Assembly (NCBI RefSeq): GCF_051014685.1
Contig: NW_027479298.1
Location: forward strand, 62,001 to 126,000
Length of the DNA stretch: 64,000 nt
Direction of reading: 5' to 3'
Origin: Ptiloglossa arizonensis
Taxonomy: Eukaryota > Arthropoda > Insecta > Hymenoptera > Colletidae
The position numbers and the translations under genes are program-made. The notes under the pieces were generated by a model. The model was not told the origin of the DNA. It did not search any database and was given only the letters and a program-made list of their open reading frames with translations. Below are positions 48,601 to 60,690 of this stretch, piece after piece. Each line of letters begins with the position of its first letter. Positions within the stretch are counted from its first letter, which is position 1.

Positions 48601-50253
48601 TCCGAACGCTTAACCAGAATGGCCTAGGGAAAAAATACACATACCGTTGTAATCGGGCGAGTTTCTACTTTCAGATGCAACAGGAATTTTTGGGTTAGGT
48701 CAATCCGTTCGCGAGATATGGGACTTTGAAGCCAAGAAATGGTTGAGAAGGCAAAAAATTTTTCGCAATTCTGCTGCTCCAAACGCTTAACCAGAATGGC
48801 CTAGGGAAAAATACACATACCGTTGTAATCGGGCGAGTTTCTACCTTCAGATGCAATAGGAATTTTTGGGTTAGGTCAATCCGTTCGCGAGATATGGGAG
48901 TTTGAAGCCAAGAAATGGTAGAGAAGGCAAAAAATTTTTCACAATTCTGCTGCTCCAAACGCTTAACCAGAGTGGCCTAGGGAAAAAAAACACATACCGT
49001 TGTAATCGGGCGAGTTTCTACTTTCAGATGCAATAGGAATTTTTGGGTTAGGTCAATCCGTTCGCGAGATATGGGACTTTGAAGCCAACAAATGGTTGAG
49101 AAGGCAAAAAATTTTTCGCAATTCTGCTGCTCCAAACGCTTAACCAGAATGGCCTAGGGAAAAAAAAACACATACCTTTGTAATCGGGCGAGTTTCTACT
49201 TTCAGATGCAATAGGAATTTTTGTGTTAGGTCAATCCGTTCGCGAGATATGGGACTTTGAAGCCAAGAAATGGTTGAGAAGGCAAAAAATTTTTCGCAAT
49301 TCTGCTGCTCCAAACGCTTAACCAGAATGGCCTAGGGAAAAAATACACATACCGTTGTAATCGGGCTAGTTTCTACTTTCAGATGCAATAGGAATTTTGG
49401 GGTTAGGGCAATCCGTTCGCGAGATATGGGAGTTTGAAGCCAAGAAATGGTAGAGAAGGCAAAAAATTTTTCACAATTCTGCTGCTCCAAACGCTTAACC
49501 AGAATGGCCTAGGGAAAAAATACACATACCGTTGTAATCGGGCGAGTTTCTACTTTCAGATGCAATAGGAATTTTTGGGTTAGGTCAATCCGTTCGCGAG
49601 ATATGGGACTTTGAAGCCAACAAATGGTTGAGAAGGCAAAAAATTTTTCGCAATTCTGCTGCTCCAAACGCTTAACCAGAATGGCCTAGGGAAAAAAAAC
49701 ACATACCTTTGTAATCGGGCGAGTTTCTACTTTCAGATGCAATAGGAATTTTTGGGTTAGGTCAATCCGTTCGCGAGATATGGGACTTTGAAGCCAAGAA
49801 ATGGTTGAGAAGGCAAAAAATTTTTCGCAATTCTGCTGCTCCAAACGCTTAACCAGAATGGCCTAGGGAAAAAATACACATACCGTTGTAATCGGGCGGG
49901 TTTCTACTTTCAGATGCAACAGGAATTTTTGGGTTACGTCAATCCGTTCGCGAGATATGGGAGTTTGAAGACAAGAAATGGTTGAGAAGGCAAAAAATTT
50001 TTCGCAATTCTGCTGCTCCAAACGCTCAACCAGAATGGCCTAGGGAAAAAATACACATACCGTTGTAATCGGGCGGGTTTCTACTTTCAGATGCAACAGG
50101 AATTTTTGGGTTACGTCAATCCGTTCGCGAGATATGGGAGTTTGAAGCCAAGAAATGGTAGAGAAGGCAAAAAATTTTTCACAATTCTGCTGCTCCAAAC
50201 GCTTAACCAGAATGGCCTAGGGAAAAAATACACATACCGTTGTAATCGGGCGA
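45656..50253 (+). repeat. Giant HOR, copy 2 (26 monomers, 4598 bp)
   Basis: Begins with TTTTTGGATTAGG/TTCGCAAG/GTAGCTAAG and follows copy 1 in order; the GAGTGTGAAGC unit recurs at +4770. It shares TTTTTCCAATTC with GCTTTACCAG (48233 and 43458) and GGGAAAAATACAC. It has its own 1-bp changes: GGCAAAAATTTTTCGC near 46101, TTTTTGGTTAGCTC near 46743, GAAGCCAGAAATGG near 46960, GCTTACCAG near 47193, and GAGTTTTCTAC near 47420. It lacks the monomer corresponding to 43711-43886. Confidence 0.85.
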
Positions 50254-52017
50254 GTTTCTACTTTCAGATGCAACAGGAATTTTTGGATTAGGTCAATCCG
50301 TTCGCAAGATATGGGAGTTTGTAGCTAAGAAATGGTTGAGAAGGCAAAAAATTTTTCGCAATTCTGCTGCTCCAACCGCTTAACAGAATGGCCTAGGGAA
50401 AAAATACACATACCGTTGTAATCGGGCGAGTTTCTACTTTCAGATGCAATAGGAATTTTTGGGTTAGGTCAATCCGTTCGCGAGATATGGGAGTTTGAAG
50501 CCAAGAAATGGTAAAGAAGGCAAAAAATTTTTCACAATTCTGCTGCTCCAAACGCTTAACCAGAATGGCCTAGGGAAAAAAATACACATACCGTTGTAAT
50601 CGGGCGAGTTTCTACTTTCACATGCAACAGGAATTTTTGGGTTAGGTCAATCCGTTCGCAAGATATGGGAGTTTGAAGCTAAGAAATGGTTGAGAAGGCA
50701 AAAAATTTTTCGCAATTCTGCTGCTCCAAACGCTTAACCAGAATGGCCTAGGGAAAAAATACACATACCGTTGTAATCGGGCGAGTTTCTACTTTCAGAT
50801 GCAATAGGAATTTTGGGTTACGTCAATCCGTTCGCGAGATTTGGGAGTTTGAAGCTAAGAAATGGCTGAGAAGACAACAAATTTTTCGCACTTCTGCTGC
50901 TCCAAACGCTTAACCAGAATGGCCTAGGGAAAAAATACACATACCGTTGTAATCGGTGAGTTTCTACTTTCAGATGCCATAGGAGTTTTTAGGTTAGGTC
51001 ATTCCGTTCGCGAGATATGGGAGTTTCAAGCCAAGAAATGGCAGAGAAGGCAAAAAATTTTTCGCAATTCTGCAGCTCCAAACGCTTAACCAGAATGGCC
51101 TAGGGAAATATACACATACCGTTGTAATCGGGCGAGTTTCTACTTTCAGATGCAACAGGAATTTTTGGGTTAGGTCAATCCGTTCGCGAGATATGGGAGT
51201 TTGAAGCTAAGAAATGGTTGAGAAGACAACAAATTTTTCGCAATTCTGCTGCTCCAAACGCTTAACCAGAATGGCCAAGGGAAAAAAATACACATACCGT
51301 TGTAATCGGGCGAGTTTCTACTTTCAGATGCAATAGGAATTTTTGGGTTAGGTCAATCCGTTCGCGAGATATGGGACTTTGAAGCCAAGAAATGGTTGAG
51401 AAGGCAAAAAATTTTTCGCAATTCTGCTGCTCCAAACGCTTAACCAGAATGGCCTAGGGAAAAAATACACATACCGTTGTAATCGGGCGAGTTTCTACCT
51501 TCAGATGCAATAGGAATTTTTGGGTTAGGTCAATCCGTTCGCGAGATATGGGAGTTTGAAGCCAAGAAATGGTAGAGAAGGCAAAAAATTTTTCACAATT
51601 CTGCTGCTCCAAACGCTTAACCAGAATGGCCTAGGGAAAAAATACACATACCGTTGTAATCGGGCGAGTTTCTACTTTCAGATGCAACAGGAATTTTTGG
51701 GTTAGGTCAATCCGTTCGCAAGATATGGGAGTTTGAAGCTAAGAAATGGTTGAGAAGACAACAAATTTTTCGCAATTCTGCTGCTCCAAACGCTTAACCA
51801 GAATGGCCTAGGGAAAAAATACACATACCGCTGTAATCGGGCGAGTTTCTACTTTCAGATGCAATAGGAATTTTTGGGTTAGGTCAATCCGTTCGCGAGA
51901 TATGTTTGAAGCCAAGAAATGGTAGAGAAGGCAAAAAATTTTTCACAATTCTGTTGCTCCAAACGCTTAACCTGAATGGCCTAGGGAAAAAATAGAAAAA
52001 CCGTTGTAATCGGGCGA
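50254..52017 (+). repeat. Giant HOR copy 3 start (four monomers), then transition zone
   Basis: 50254 repeats the TTTTTGGATTAGG/GTAGCTAAG entry unit of copy 2 at +4598, then TGGTAAAG/B, TTCGCAAG and G. After about 50950 the order departs: AATCGGTGAG with GATGCCATAGGAG, TGGCAGAG, GGCCAAGGG and others. Several 1-bp indels occur. A 4-bp loss, GATATGTTTGAAG for GATATGGGAGTTTGAAG, lies at about 51900 in the last unit before the 16-mer array. Confidence 0.75.
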
Positions 52018-54849
52018 GTTTCTACTTTCAGATGCAATAGGAATTTTTGGGTTAGGTCAATCCGTTCGCGGGATATGGGAGTTTGAAGACACGAAATGGT
52101 TGAGAAGGCAAAAAATTTTTCGCAATTCTGCTGCTCCGAACGCTTAACCAGAATGGCCTACGGAAAAAATACACATACCGTTGTAATCGGGCGAGTTTCT
52201 ACTTTCAGATGCAACAGGAATTTTTGGGTTAGGTCAATCCGTTCGCGAGATATGGGACTTTGAAGCCAAGAAATGGTTGAGAAGGCAAAAAATTTTTCGC
52301 AATTCTGCTGCTCCAAACGCTTAACCAGAATGGCCTAGGGAAAAAATACACATACCGTTGTAATCGGGCGAGTTTCTACCTTCAGATGCAATAGGAATTT
52401 TTGGGTTAGGTCAATCCGTTCGCGAGATATGGGAGTTTGAAGCCAAGAAATGGTAGAGAAGGCAAAAAATTTTTCACAATTCTGCTGCTCCAAACGCTTA
52501 ACCAGAATGGCCTAGGGAAAAAATACACATACCGTTGTAATCGGGCGAGTTTCTACTTTCAGATGCAATAGGAATTTTTGGGTTAGGTCAATCCGTTCGC
52601 GAGATATGGGACTTTGAAGCCAAGAAGTGGTTGAGAAGGCAAAAAATTTTTCACAATTCTGCTGCTCCAAACGCTTAACCAGAATGGCCTAGGGGAAAAA
52701 TACACATACCGTTGTAATCGGGCGAGTTTCTACTTTCAGATGCAATAGGAATTTTTGGGTTAGGTCAATCCGTTCGCGAGATATGGGACTTTGAAGCCAA
52801 GAAATGGTTGAGAAGGCAAAAAATTTTTCGCAATTCTGCTGCTCCAAACGCTTAACCAGAATGGCCTAGGGAAAAAAAACACAAACCTTTGTAATCGGGC
52901 GAGTTTCTACTTTCAGATGCAACAGGAATTTTTGGGTTATGTCAATCCGTTCGCGAGATATGGGAGTTTGAAGCTAAGAAATGGTTGAGAAGACAACAAA
53001 TTTTTCGCAATTCTGCTGCTCCAAACGCTTAACCAGAATGGCCTAGGGAAAAAATACACATACCGCTGTAATCGGGCGAGTTTCTACTTTCAGATGCAAT
53101 AGGAATTTTTGGGTTAGGTCAATCCGTTCGCGAGATATGGGAGTTTGAATCCAAGAAATGGTAGAGAAGGCAAAAAATTTTTCACAATTCTGTTGCTCCA
53201 AACGCTTAACCAGAATGCCCTAGGGAAAAAATAGAAAAACCGTTGTAATCGGGCGAGTTTCTACTTTCAGATGCAATAGGAATTTTTGGGTTAGGTCAAT
53301 CCGTTCGCGGGATATGGGAGTTTGAAGACACGAAATGGTTGAGAAGGCAAAAAATTTTTCGCAATTCTGCTGCTCCGAACGCTTAACCAGAATGGCCTAC
53401 GGAAAAAATACACATACCGTTGTAATCGGGCGAGTTTCTACTTTCAGATGCAACAGGAATTTTTGGGTTAGGTCAATCCGTTCGCGAGATATGGGACTTT
53501 GAAGCCAAGAAATGGTTGAGAAGGCAAAAAATTTTTCGCAATTCTGCTGCTCCAAACGCTTAACCAGAATGGCCTAGGGAAAAAATACACATACCGTTGT
53601 AATCGGGCGAGTTTCTACCTTCAGATGCAATAGGAATTTTTGGGTTAGGTCAATCCGTTAGCGAGATATGGGAGTTTGAAGCCAAGAAATGGTAGAGAAG
53701 GCAAAAAATTTTTCACAATTCTGCTGCTCCAAACGCTTAACCAGAATGGCCTAGGAAAAAAATTCACATACCGTTGTAATCGGGCGAGTTTCTACTTTCA
53801 GATGCAATAGGAATTTTTGGGTTAGGTCAATCCGTTCGCGAGATATGGGACTTTGAAGCCAAGAAGTGGTTGAGAAGGCAAAAAATTTTTCGCAATTCTG
53901 CTGCTCCAAACGCGTAACCAGAATGGCCTAGGGAAAAAATACACATACCGTTGTAATCGGGCGAGTTTCTACTTTCAGATGCAATAGGAATTTTTGGGTT
54001 AGGTCAATCCGTTCGCGAGATATGGGACTTTGAAGCCAAGAAATGGTTGAGAAGGCAAAAAATTTTTCGCAATTCTGCTGCTCCAAACGCTTAACCAGAA
54101 TGGCCTAGGGAAAAAAAACACAAACCTTTGTAATCGGGCGAGTTTCTACTTTCAGATGCAACAGGAATTTTTGGGTTATGTCAATCCGTTCGCGAGATAT
54201 GGGAGTTTGAAGACAAGAAATGGTTGAGAAGGCAAAAAATTTTTCGCAATTCTGCTGCTCCAAACGCTTAACCAGAATGGCCTAGGGAAAAAATACACCT
54301 ACCGTTGTAATCGGGCGAGTTTCTACTTTCAGATGCAATAGGAATTTTTGGGTTAGGTCAATCCGTTCGCGAGATATGGGAGTTTGAAGCCAAGAAATGG
54401 TAGAGAAGGCAAAAAATTTTTCACAATTCTGCTGCTCCAAACGCTTAACCAGAATGGCCTAGGGAAAAAATACACATACCGTTGTAATCGGGCGAGTTTC
54501 TACTTTCAGATGCAACAGGAATTTTTGGGTTAGGTCAATCCGTTCGCAAGATATGGGAGTTTGAAGCTAAGAAATGGTTGAGAAGACAACAAATTTTTCG
54601 CAATTCTGCTGCTCCAAACGCTTAACCAGAATGGCCTAGGGAAAAAATACACATACCGCTGTAATCGGGCGAGTTTCTACTTTCAGATGCAATAGGAATT
54701 TTTGGGTTAGGTCAATCCGTTCGCGAGATATGGGAGTTTGAAGCCAAGAAATGGTAGAGAAGGCAAAAAATTTTTCACAATTCTGTTGCTCCAAACGCTT
54801 AACCAGAATGGCCTAGGGAAAAAATAGAAAAACCGTTGTAATCGGGCGA
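52018..54849 (+). repeat. 16-mer HOR, copy 1 (2832 bp)
   Basis: Two sub-cycles, each closed by B with CTGTTGCTCC and ATAGAAAAACC (closing landmarks 53232 and 54825). The 7-mer runs F, C/A hybrid, CTACCTTCAG/B, AAGAAGTGG with TTTTCAC and CCTAGGGGAAAAAT, A with AAAAACACAAACC, GGTTATGTC/GCTAAG, B. The 9-mer runs F, C/A hybrid, B with CGTTAGCGAG and AAAAATTCACAT, AAGAAGTGG with CGCGTAACC, A with AAAAACACAAACC, GGTTATGTC/GACAAG with ACACCTACC, B, TTCGCAAG/C, B. Spacing is in exact multiples of 177. Confidence 0.9.
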
Positions 54850-57800
54850 GTTTCTACTTTCAGATGCAATAGGAATTTTTGGGTTAGGTCAATCCGTTCG
54901 CGGGATATGGGAGTTTGAAGACACGAAATGGTTGAGAAGGCAAAAAATTTTTCGCAATTCTGCTGCTCCGAACGCTTAACCAGAATGGCCTACGGAAAAA
55001 ATACACATACCGTTGTAATCGGGCGAGTTTCTACTTTCAGATGCAACAGGAATTTTTGGGTTAGGTCAATCCGTTCGCGAGATATGGGACTTTGAAGCCA
55101 AGAAATGGTTGAGAAGGCAAAAAATTTTTCGCAATTCTGCTGCTCCAAACGCTTAACCAGAATGGCCTAGGGAAAAAATACACATACCGTTGTAATCGGG
55201 CGAGTTTCTACCTTCAGATGCAATAGGAATTTTTGGGTTAGGTCAATCCGTTCGCGAGATATGGGAGTTTGAAGCCAAGAAATGGTAGAGAAGGCAAAAA
55301 ATTTTTCACAATTCTGCTGCTCCAAACGCTTAACCAGAATGGCCTAGGGAAAAAATACACATACCGTTGTAATCGGGCGAGTTTCTACTTTCAGATGCAA
55401 TAGGAATTTTTGGGTTAGGTCAATCCGTTCGCGAGATATGGGACTTTGAAGCCAAGAAGTGGTTGAGAAGGCAAAAAATTTTTCACAATTCTGCTGCTCC
55501 AAACGCTTAACCAGAATGGCCTAGGGGAAAAATACACATACCGTTGTAATCGGGCGAGTTTCTACTTTCAGATGCAATAGGAATTTTTGGGTTAGGTCAA
55601 TCCGTTCGCGAGATATGGGACTTTGAAGCCAAGAAATGGTTGAGAAGGCAAAAAATTTTTCGCAATTCTGCTGCTCCAAACGCTTAACCAGAATGGCCTA
55701 GGGAAAAAAAACACAAACCTTTGTAATCGGGCGAGTTTCTACTTTCAGATGCAACAGGAATTTTTGGGTTATGTCAATCCGTTCGCGAGATATGGGAGTT
55801 TGAAGCTAAGAAATGGTTGAGAAGACAACAAATTTTTCGCAATTCTGCTGCTCCAAACGCTTAACCAGAATGGCCTAGGGAAAAAATACACATACCGCTG
55901 TAATCGGGCGAGTTTCTACTTTCAGATGCAATAGGAATTTTTGGGTTAGGTCAATCCGTTCGCGAGATATGGGAGTTTGAAGCCAAGAAATGGTAGAGAA
56001 GGCAAAAAATTTTTCACAATTCTGTTGCTCCAAACGCTTAACCAGAATGGCCTAGGGAAAAAATAGAAAAACCGTTGTAATCGGGCGAGTTTCTACTTTC
56101 AGATGCAATAGGAATTTTTGGGTTAGGTCAATCCGTTCGCGGGATATGGGAGTTTGAAGACACGAAATGGTTGAGAAGGCAAAAAATTTTTCGCAATTCT
56201 GCTGCTCCGAACGCTTAACCAGAATGGCCTACGGAAAAAATACACATACCGTTGTAATCGGGCGAGTTTCTACTTTCAGATGCAACAGGAATTTTTGGGT
56301 TAGGTCAATCCGTTCGCGAGATATGGGACTTTGAAGCCAAGAAATGGTTGAGAAGGCAAAAAATTTTTCGCAATTCTGCTGCTCCAAACGCTTAACCAGA
56401 ATGGCCTAGGGAAAAAATACACATACCGTTGTAATCGGGCGAGTTTCTACCTTCAGATGCAATAGGAATTTTTGGGTTAGGTCAATCCGTTAGCGAGATA
56501 TGGGAGTTTGAAGCCAAGAAATGGTAGAGAAGGCAAAAAATTTTTCACAATTCTGCTGCTCCAAACGCTTAACCAGAATGGCCTAGGAAAAAAATTCACA
56601 TACCGTTGTAATCGGGCGAGTTTCTACTTTCAGATGCAATAGGAATTTTTGGGTTAGGTCAATCCGTTCGCGAGATATGGGACTTTGAAGCCAAGAAGTG
56701 GTTGAGAAGGCAAAAAATTTTTCGCAATTCTGCTGCTCCAAACGCGTAACCAGAATGGCCTAGGGAAAAAATACACATACCGTTGTAATCGGGCGAGTTT
56801 CTACTTTCAGATGCAATAGGAATTTTTGGGTTAGGTCAATCCGTTCGCGAGATATGGGACTTTGAAGCCAAGAAATGGTTGAGAAGGCAAAAAATTTTTC
56901 GCAATTCTGCTGCTCCAAACGCTTAACCAGAATGGCCTAGGGAAAAAAAACACAAACCTTTGTAATCGGGCGAGTTTCTACTTTCAGATGCAACAGGAAT
57001 TTTTGGGTTAGGTCAATCCGTTCGCGAGATATGGGACTTTGAAGCCAAGAAATGGTTGAGAAGGCAAAAAATTTTTCGCAATTCTGCTGCTCCAAACGCT
57101 TAACCAGAATGGCCTAGGGAAAAAAAACACAAACCTTTGTAATCGGGCGAGTTTCTACTTTCAGATGCAACAGGAATTTTTGGGTTATGTCAATCCGTTC
57201 GCGAGATATGGGAGTTTGAAGACAAGAAATGGTTGAGAAGGCAAAAAATTTTTCGCAATTCTGCTGCTCCAAACGCTTAACCAGAATGGCCTAGGGAAAA
57301 AATACACCTACCGTTGTAATCGGGCGAGTTTCTACTTTCAGATGCAATAGGAATTTTTGGGTTAGGTCAATCCGTTCGCGAGATATGGGAGTTTGAAGCC
57401 AAGAAATGGTAGAGAAGGCAAAAAATTTTTCACAATTCTGCTGCTCCAAACGCTTAACCAGAATGGCCTAGGGAAAAAATACACATACCGTTGTAATCGG
57501 GCGAGTTTCTACTTTCAGATGCAACAGGAATTTTTGGGTTAGGTCAATCCGTTCGCAAGATATGGGAGTTTGAAGCTAAGAAATGGTTGAGAAGACAACA
57601 AATTTTTCGCAATTCTGCTGCTCCAAACGCTTAACCAGAATGGCCTAGGGAAAAAATACACATACCGCTGTAATCGGGCGAGTTTCTACTTTCAGATGCA
57701 ATAGGAATTTTTGGGTTAGGTCAATCCGTTCGCGAGATATGGGAGTTTGAAGCCAAGAAATGGTAGAGAAGGCAAAAAATTTTTCACAATTCTGTTGCTC

Positions 57801-57858
57801 CAAACGCTTAACCAGAATGGCCTAGGGAAAAAATAGAAAAACCGTTGTAATCGGGCGA
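54850..57858 (+). repeat. 16-mer HOR, copy 2, 17-monomer variant (3009 bp)
   Basis: It has the same 7+9 order as copy 1, with one additional CAACAGG/GGACTTTG unit ending AAAAACACAAACCTTTG at about 56975-57151, immediately after the unit with that same ending. The ACACCTACC landmark is therefore 3009 bp from copy 1's. Otherwise very few substitutions separate the copies. Confidence 0.9.
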
Positions 57859-60690
57859 GTTTCTACTTTCAGATGCAATAGGAATTTTTGGGTTAGGTCA
57901 ATCCGTTCGCGGGATATGGGAGTTTGAAGACACGAAATGGTTGAGAAGGCAAAAAATTTTTCGCAATTCTGCTGCTCCGAACGCTTAACCAGAATGGCCT
58001 ACGGAAAAAATACACATACCGTTGTAATCGGGCGAGTTTCTACTTTCAGATGCAACAGGAATTTTTGGGTTAGGTCAATCCGTTCGCGAGATATGGGACT
58101 TTGAAGCCAAGAAATGGTTGAGAAGGCAAAAAATTTTTCGCAATTCTGCTGCTCCAAACGCTTAACCAGAATGGCCTAGGGAAAAAATACACATACCGTT
58201 GTAATCGGGCGAGTTTCTACCTTCAGATGCAATAGGAATTTTTGGGTTAGGTCAATCCGTTCGCGAGATATGGGAGTTTGAAGCCAAGAAATGGTAGAGA
58301 AGGCAAAAAATTTTTCACAATTCTGCTGCTCCAAACGCTTAACCAGAATGGCCTAGGGAAAAAATACACATACCGTTGTAATCGGGCGAGTTTCTACTTT
58401 CAGATGCAATAGGAATTTTTGGGTTAGGTCAATCCGTTCGCGAGATATGGGACTTTGAAGCCAAGAAGTGGTTGAGAAGGCAAAAAATTTTTCACAATTC
58501 TGCTGCTCCAAACGCTTAACCAGAATGGCCTAGGGGAAAAATACACATACCGTTGTAATCGGGCGAGTTTCTACTTTCAGATGCAATAGGAATTTTTGGG
58601 TTAGGTCAATCCGTTCGCGAGATATGGGACTTTGAAGCCAAGAAATGGTTGAGAAGGCAAAAAATTTTTCGCAATTCTGCTGCTCCAAACGCTTAACCAG
58701 AATGGCCTAGGGAAAAAAAACACAAACCTTTGTAATCGGGCGAGTTTCTACTTTCAGATGCAACAGGAATTTTTGGGTTATGTCAATCCGTTCGCGAGAT
58801 ATGGGAGTTTGAAGCTAAGAAATGGTTGAGAAGACAACAAATTTTTCGCAATTCTGCTGCTCCAAACGCTTAACCAGAATGGCCTAGGGAAAAAATACAC
58901 ATACCGCTGTAATCGGGCGAGTTTCTACTTTCAGATGCAATAGGAATTTTTGGGTTAGGTCAATCCGTTCGCGAGATATGGGAGTTTGAAGCCAAGAAAT
59001 GGTAGAGAAGGCAAAAAATTTTTCACAATTCTGTTGCTCCAAACGCTTAACCAGAATGGCCTAGGGAAAAAATAGAAAAACCGTTGTAATCGGGCGAGTT
59101 TCTACTTTCAGATGCAATAGGAATTTTTGGGTTAGGTCAATCCGTTCGCGGGATATGGGAGTTTGAAGACACGAAATGGTTGAGAAGGCAAAAAATTTTT
59201 CGCAATTCTGCTGCTCCGAACGCTTAACCAGAATGGCCTACGGAAAAAATACACATACCGTTGTAATCGGGCGAGTTTCTACTTTCAGATGCAACAGGAA
59301 TTTTTGGGTTAGGTCAATCCGTTCGCGAGATATGGGACTTTGAAGCCAAGAAATGGTTGAGAAGGCAAAAAATTTTTCGCAATTCTGCTGCTCCAAACGC
59401 TTAACCAGAATGGCCTAGGGAAAAAATACACATACCGTTGTAATCGGGCGAGTTTCTACCTTCAGATGCAATAGGAATTTTTGGGTTAGGTCAATCCGTT
59501 AGCGAGATATGGGAGTTTGAAGCCAAGAAATGGTAGAGAAGGCAAAAAATTTTTCACAATTCTGCTGCTCCAAACGCTTAACCAGAATGGCCTAGGAAAA
59601 AAATTCACATACCGTTGTAATCGGGCGAGTTTCTACTTTCAGATGCAATAGGAATTTTTGGGTTAGGTCAATCCGTTCGCGAGATATGGGACTTTGAAGC
59701 CAAGAAGTGGTTGAGAAGGCAAAAAATTTTTCGCAATTCTGCTGCTCCAAACGCGTAACCAGAATGGCCTAGGGAAAAAATACACATACCGTTGTAATCG
59801 GGCGAGTTTCTACTTTCAGATGCAATAGGAATTTTTGGGTTAGGTCAATCCGTTCGCGAGATATGGGACTTTGAAGCCAAGAAATGGTTGAGAAGGCAAA
59901 AAATTTTTCGCAATTCTGCTGCTCCAAACGCTTAACCAGAATGGCCTAGGGAAAAAAAACACAAACCTTTGTAATCGGGCGAGTTTCTACTTTCAGATGC
60001 AACAGGAATTTTTGGGTTATGTCAATCCGTTCGCGAGATATGGGAGTTTGAAGACAAGAAATGGTTGAGAAGGCAAAAAATTTTTCGCAATTCTGCTGCT
60101 CCAAACGCTTAACCAGAATGGCCTAGGGAAAAAATACACCTACCGTTGTAATCGGGCGAGTTTCTACTTTCAGATGCAATAGGAATTTTTGGGTTAGGTC
60201 AATCCGTTCGCGAGATATGGGAGTTTGAAGCCAAGAAATGGTAGAGAAGGCAAAAAATTTTTCACAATTCTGCTGCTCCAAACGCTTAACCAGAATGGCC
60301 TAGGGAAAAAATACACATACCGTTGTAATCGGGCGAGTTTCTACTTTCAGATGCAACAGGAATTTTTGGGTTAGGTCAATCCGTTCGCAAGATATGGGAG
60401 TTTGAAGCTAAGAAATGGTTGAGAAGACAACAAATTTTTCGCAATTCTGCTGCTCCAAACGCTTAACCAGAATGGCCTAGGGAAAAAATACACATACCGC
60501 TGTAATCGGGCGAGTTTCTACTTTCAGATGCAATAGGAATTTTTGGGTTAGGTCAATCCGTTCGCGAGATATGGGAGTTTGAAGCCAAGAAATGGTAGAG
60601 AAGGCAAAAAATTTTTCACAATTCTGTTGCTCCAAACGCTTAACCAGAATGGCCTAGGGAAAAAATAGAAAAACCGTTGTAATCGGGCGA
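57859..60690 (+). repeat. 16-mer HOR, copy 3 (2832 bp)
   Basis: It repeats copy 1 with the 16-monomer order. CGTTAGCGAG, CGCGTAACC and ACACCTACC markers occur in the same register (ACACCTACC is 2832 bp after that in copy 2). This and the previous two copies are the most alike neighbouring HOR units in the window. Confidence 0.9.

Noticed and set aside
51895..51912. 4-bp loss GATATGTTTGAAG as a functional deletion
   Set aside because: It is a single occurrence with no linked change. It is more simply a sporadic deletion or an assembly artefact, and is recorded only as part of the boundary finding.
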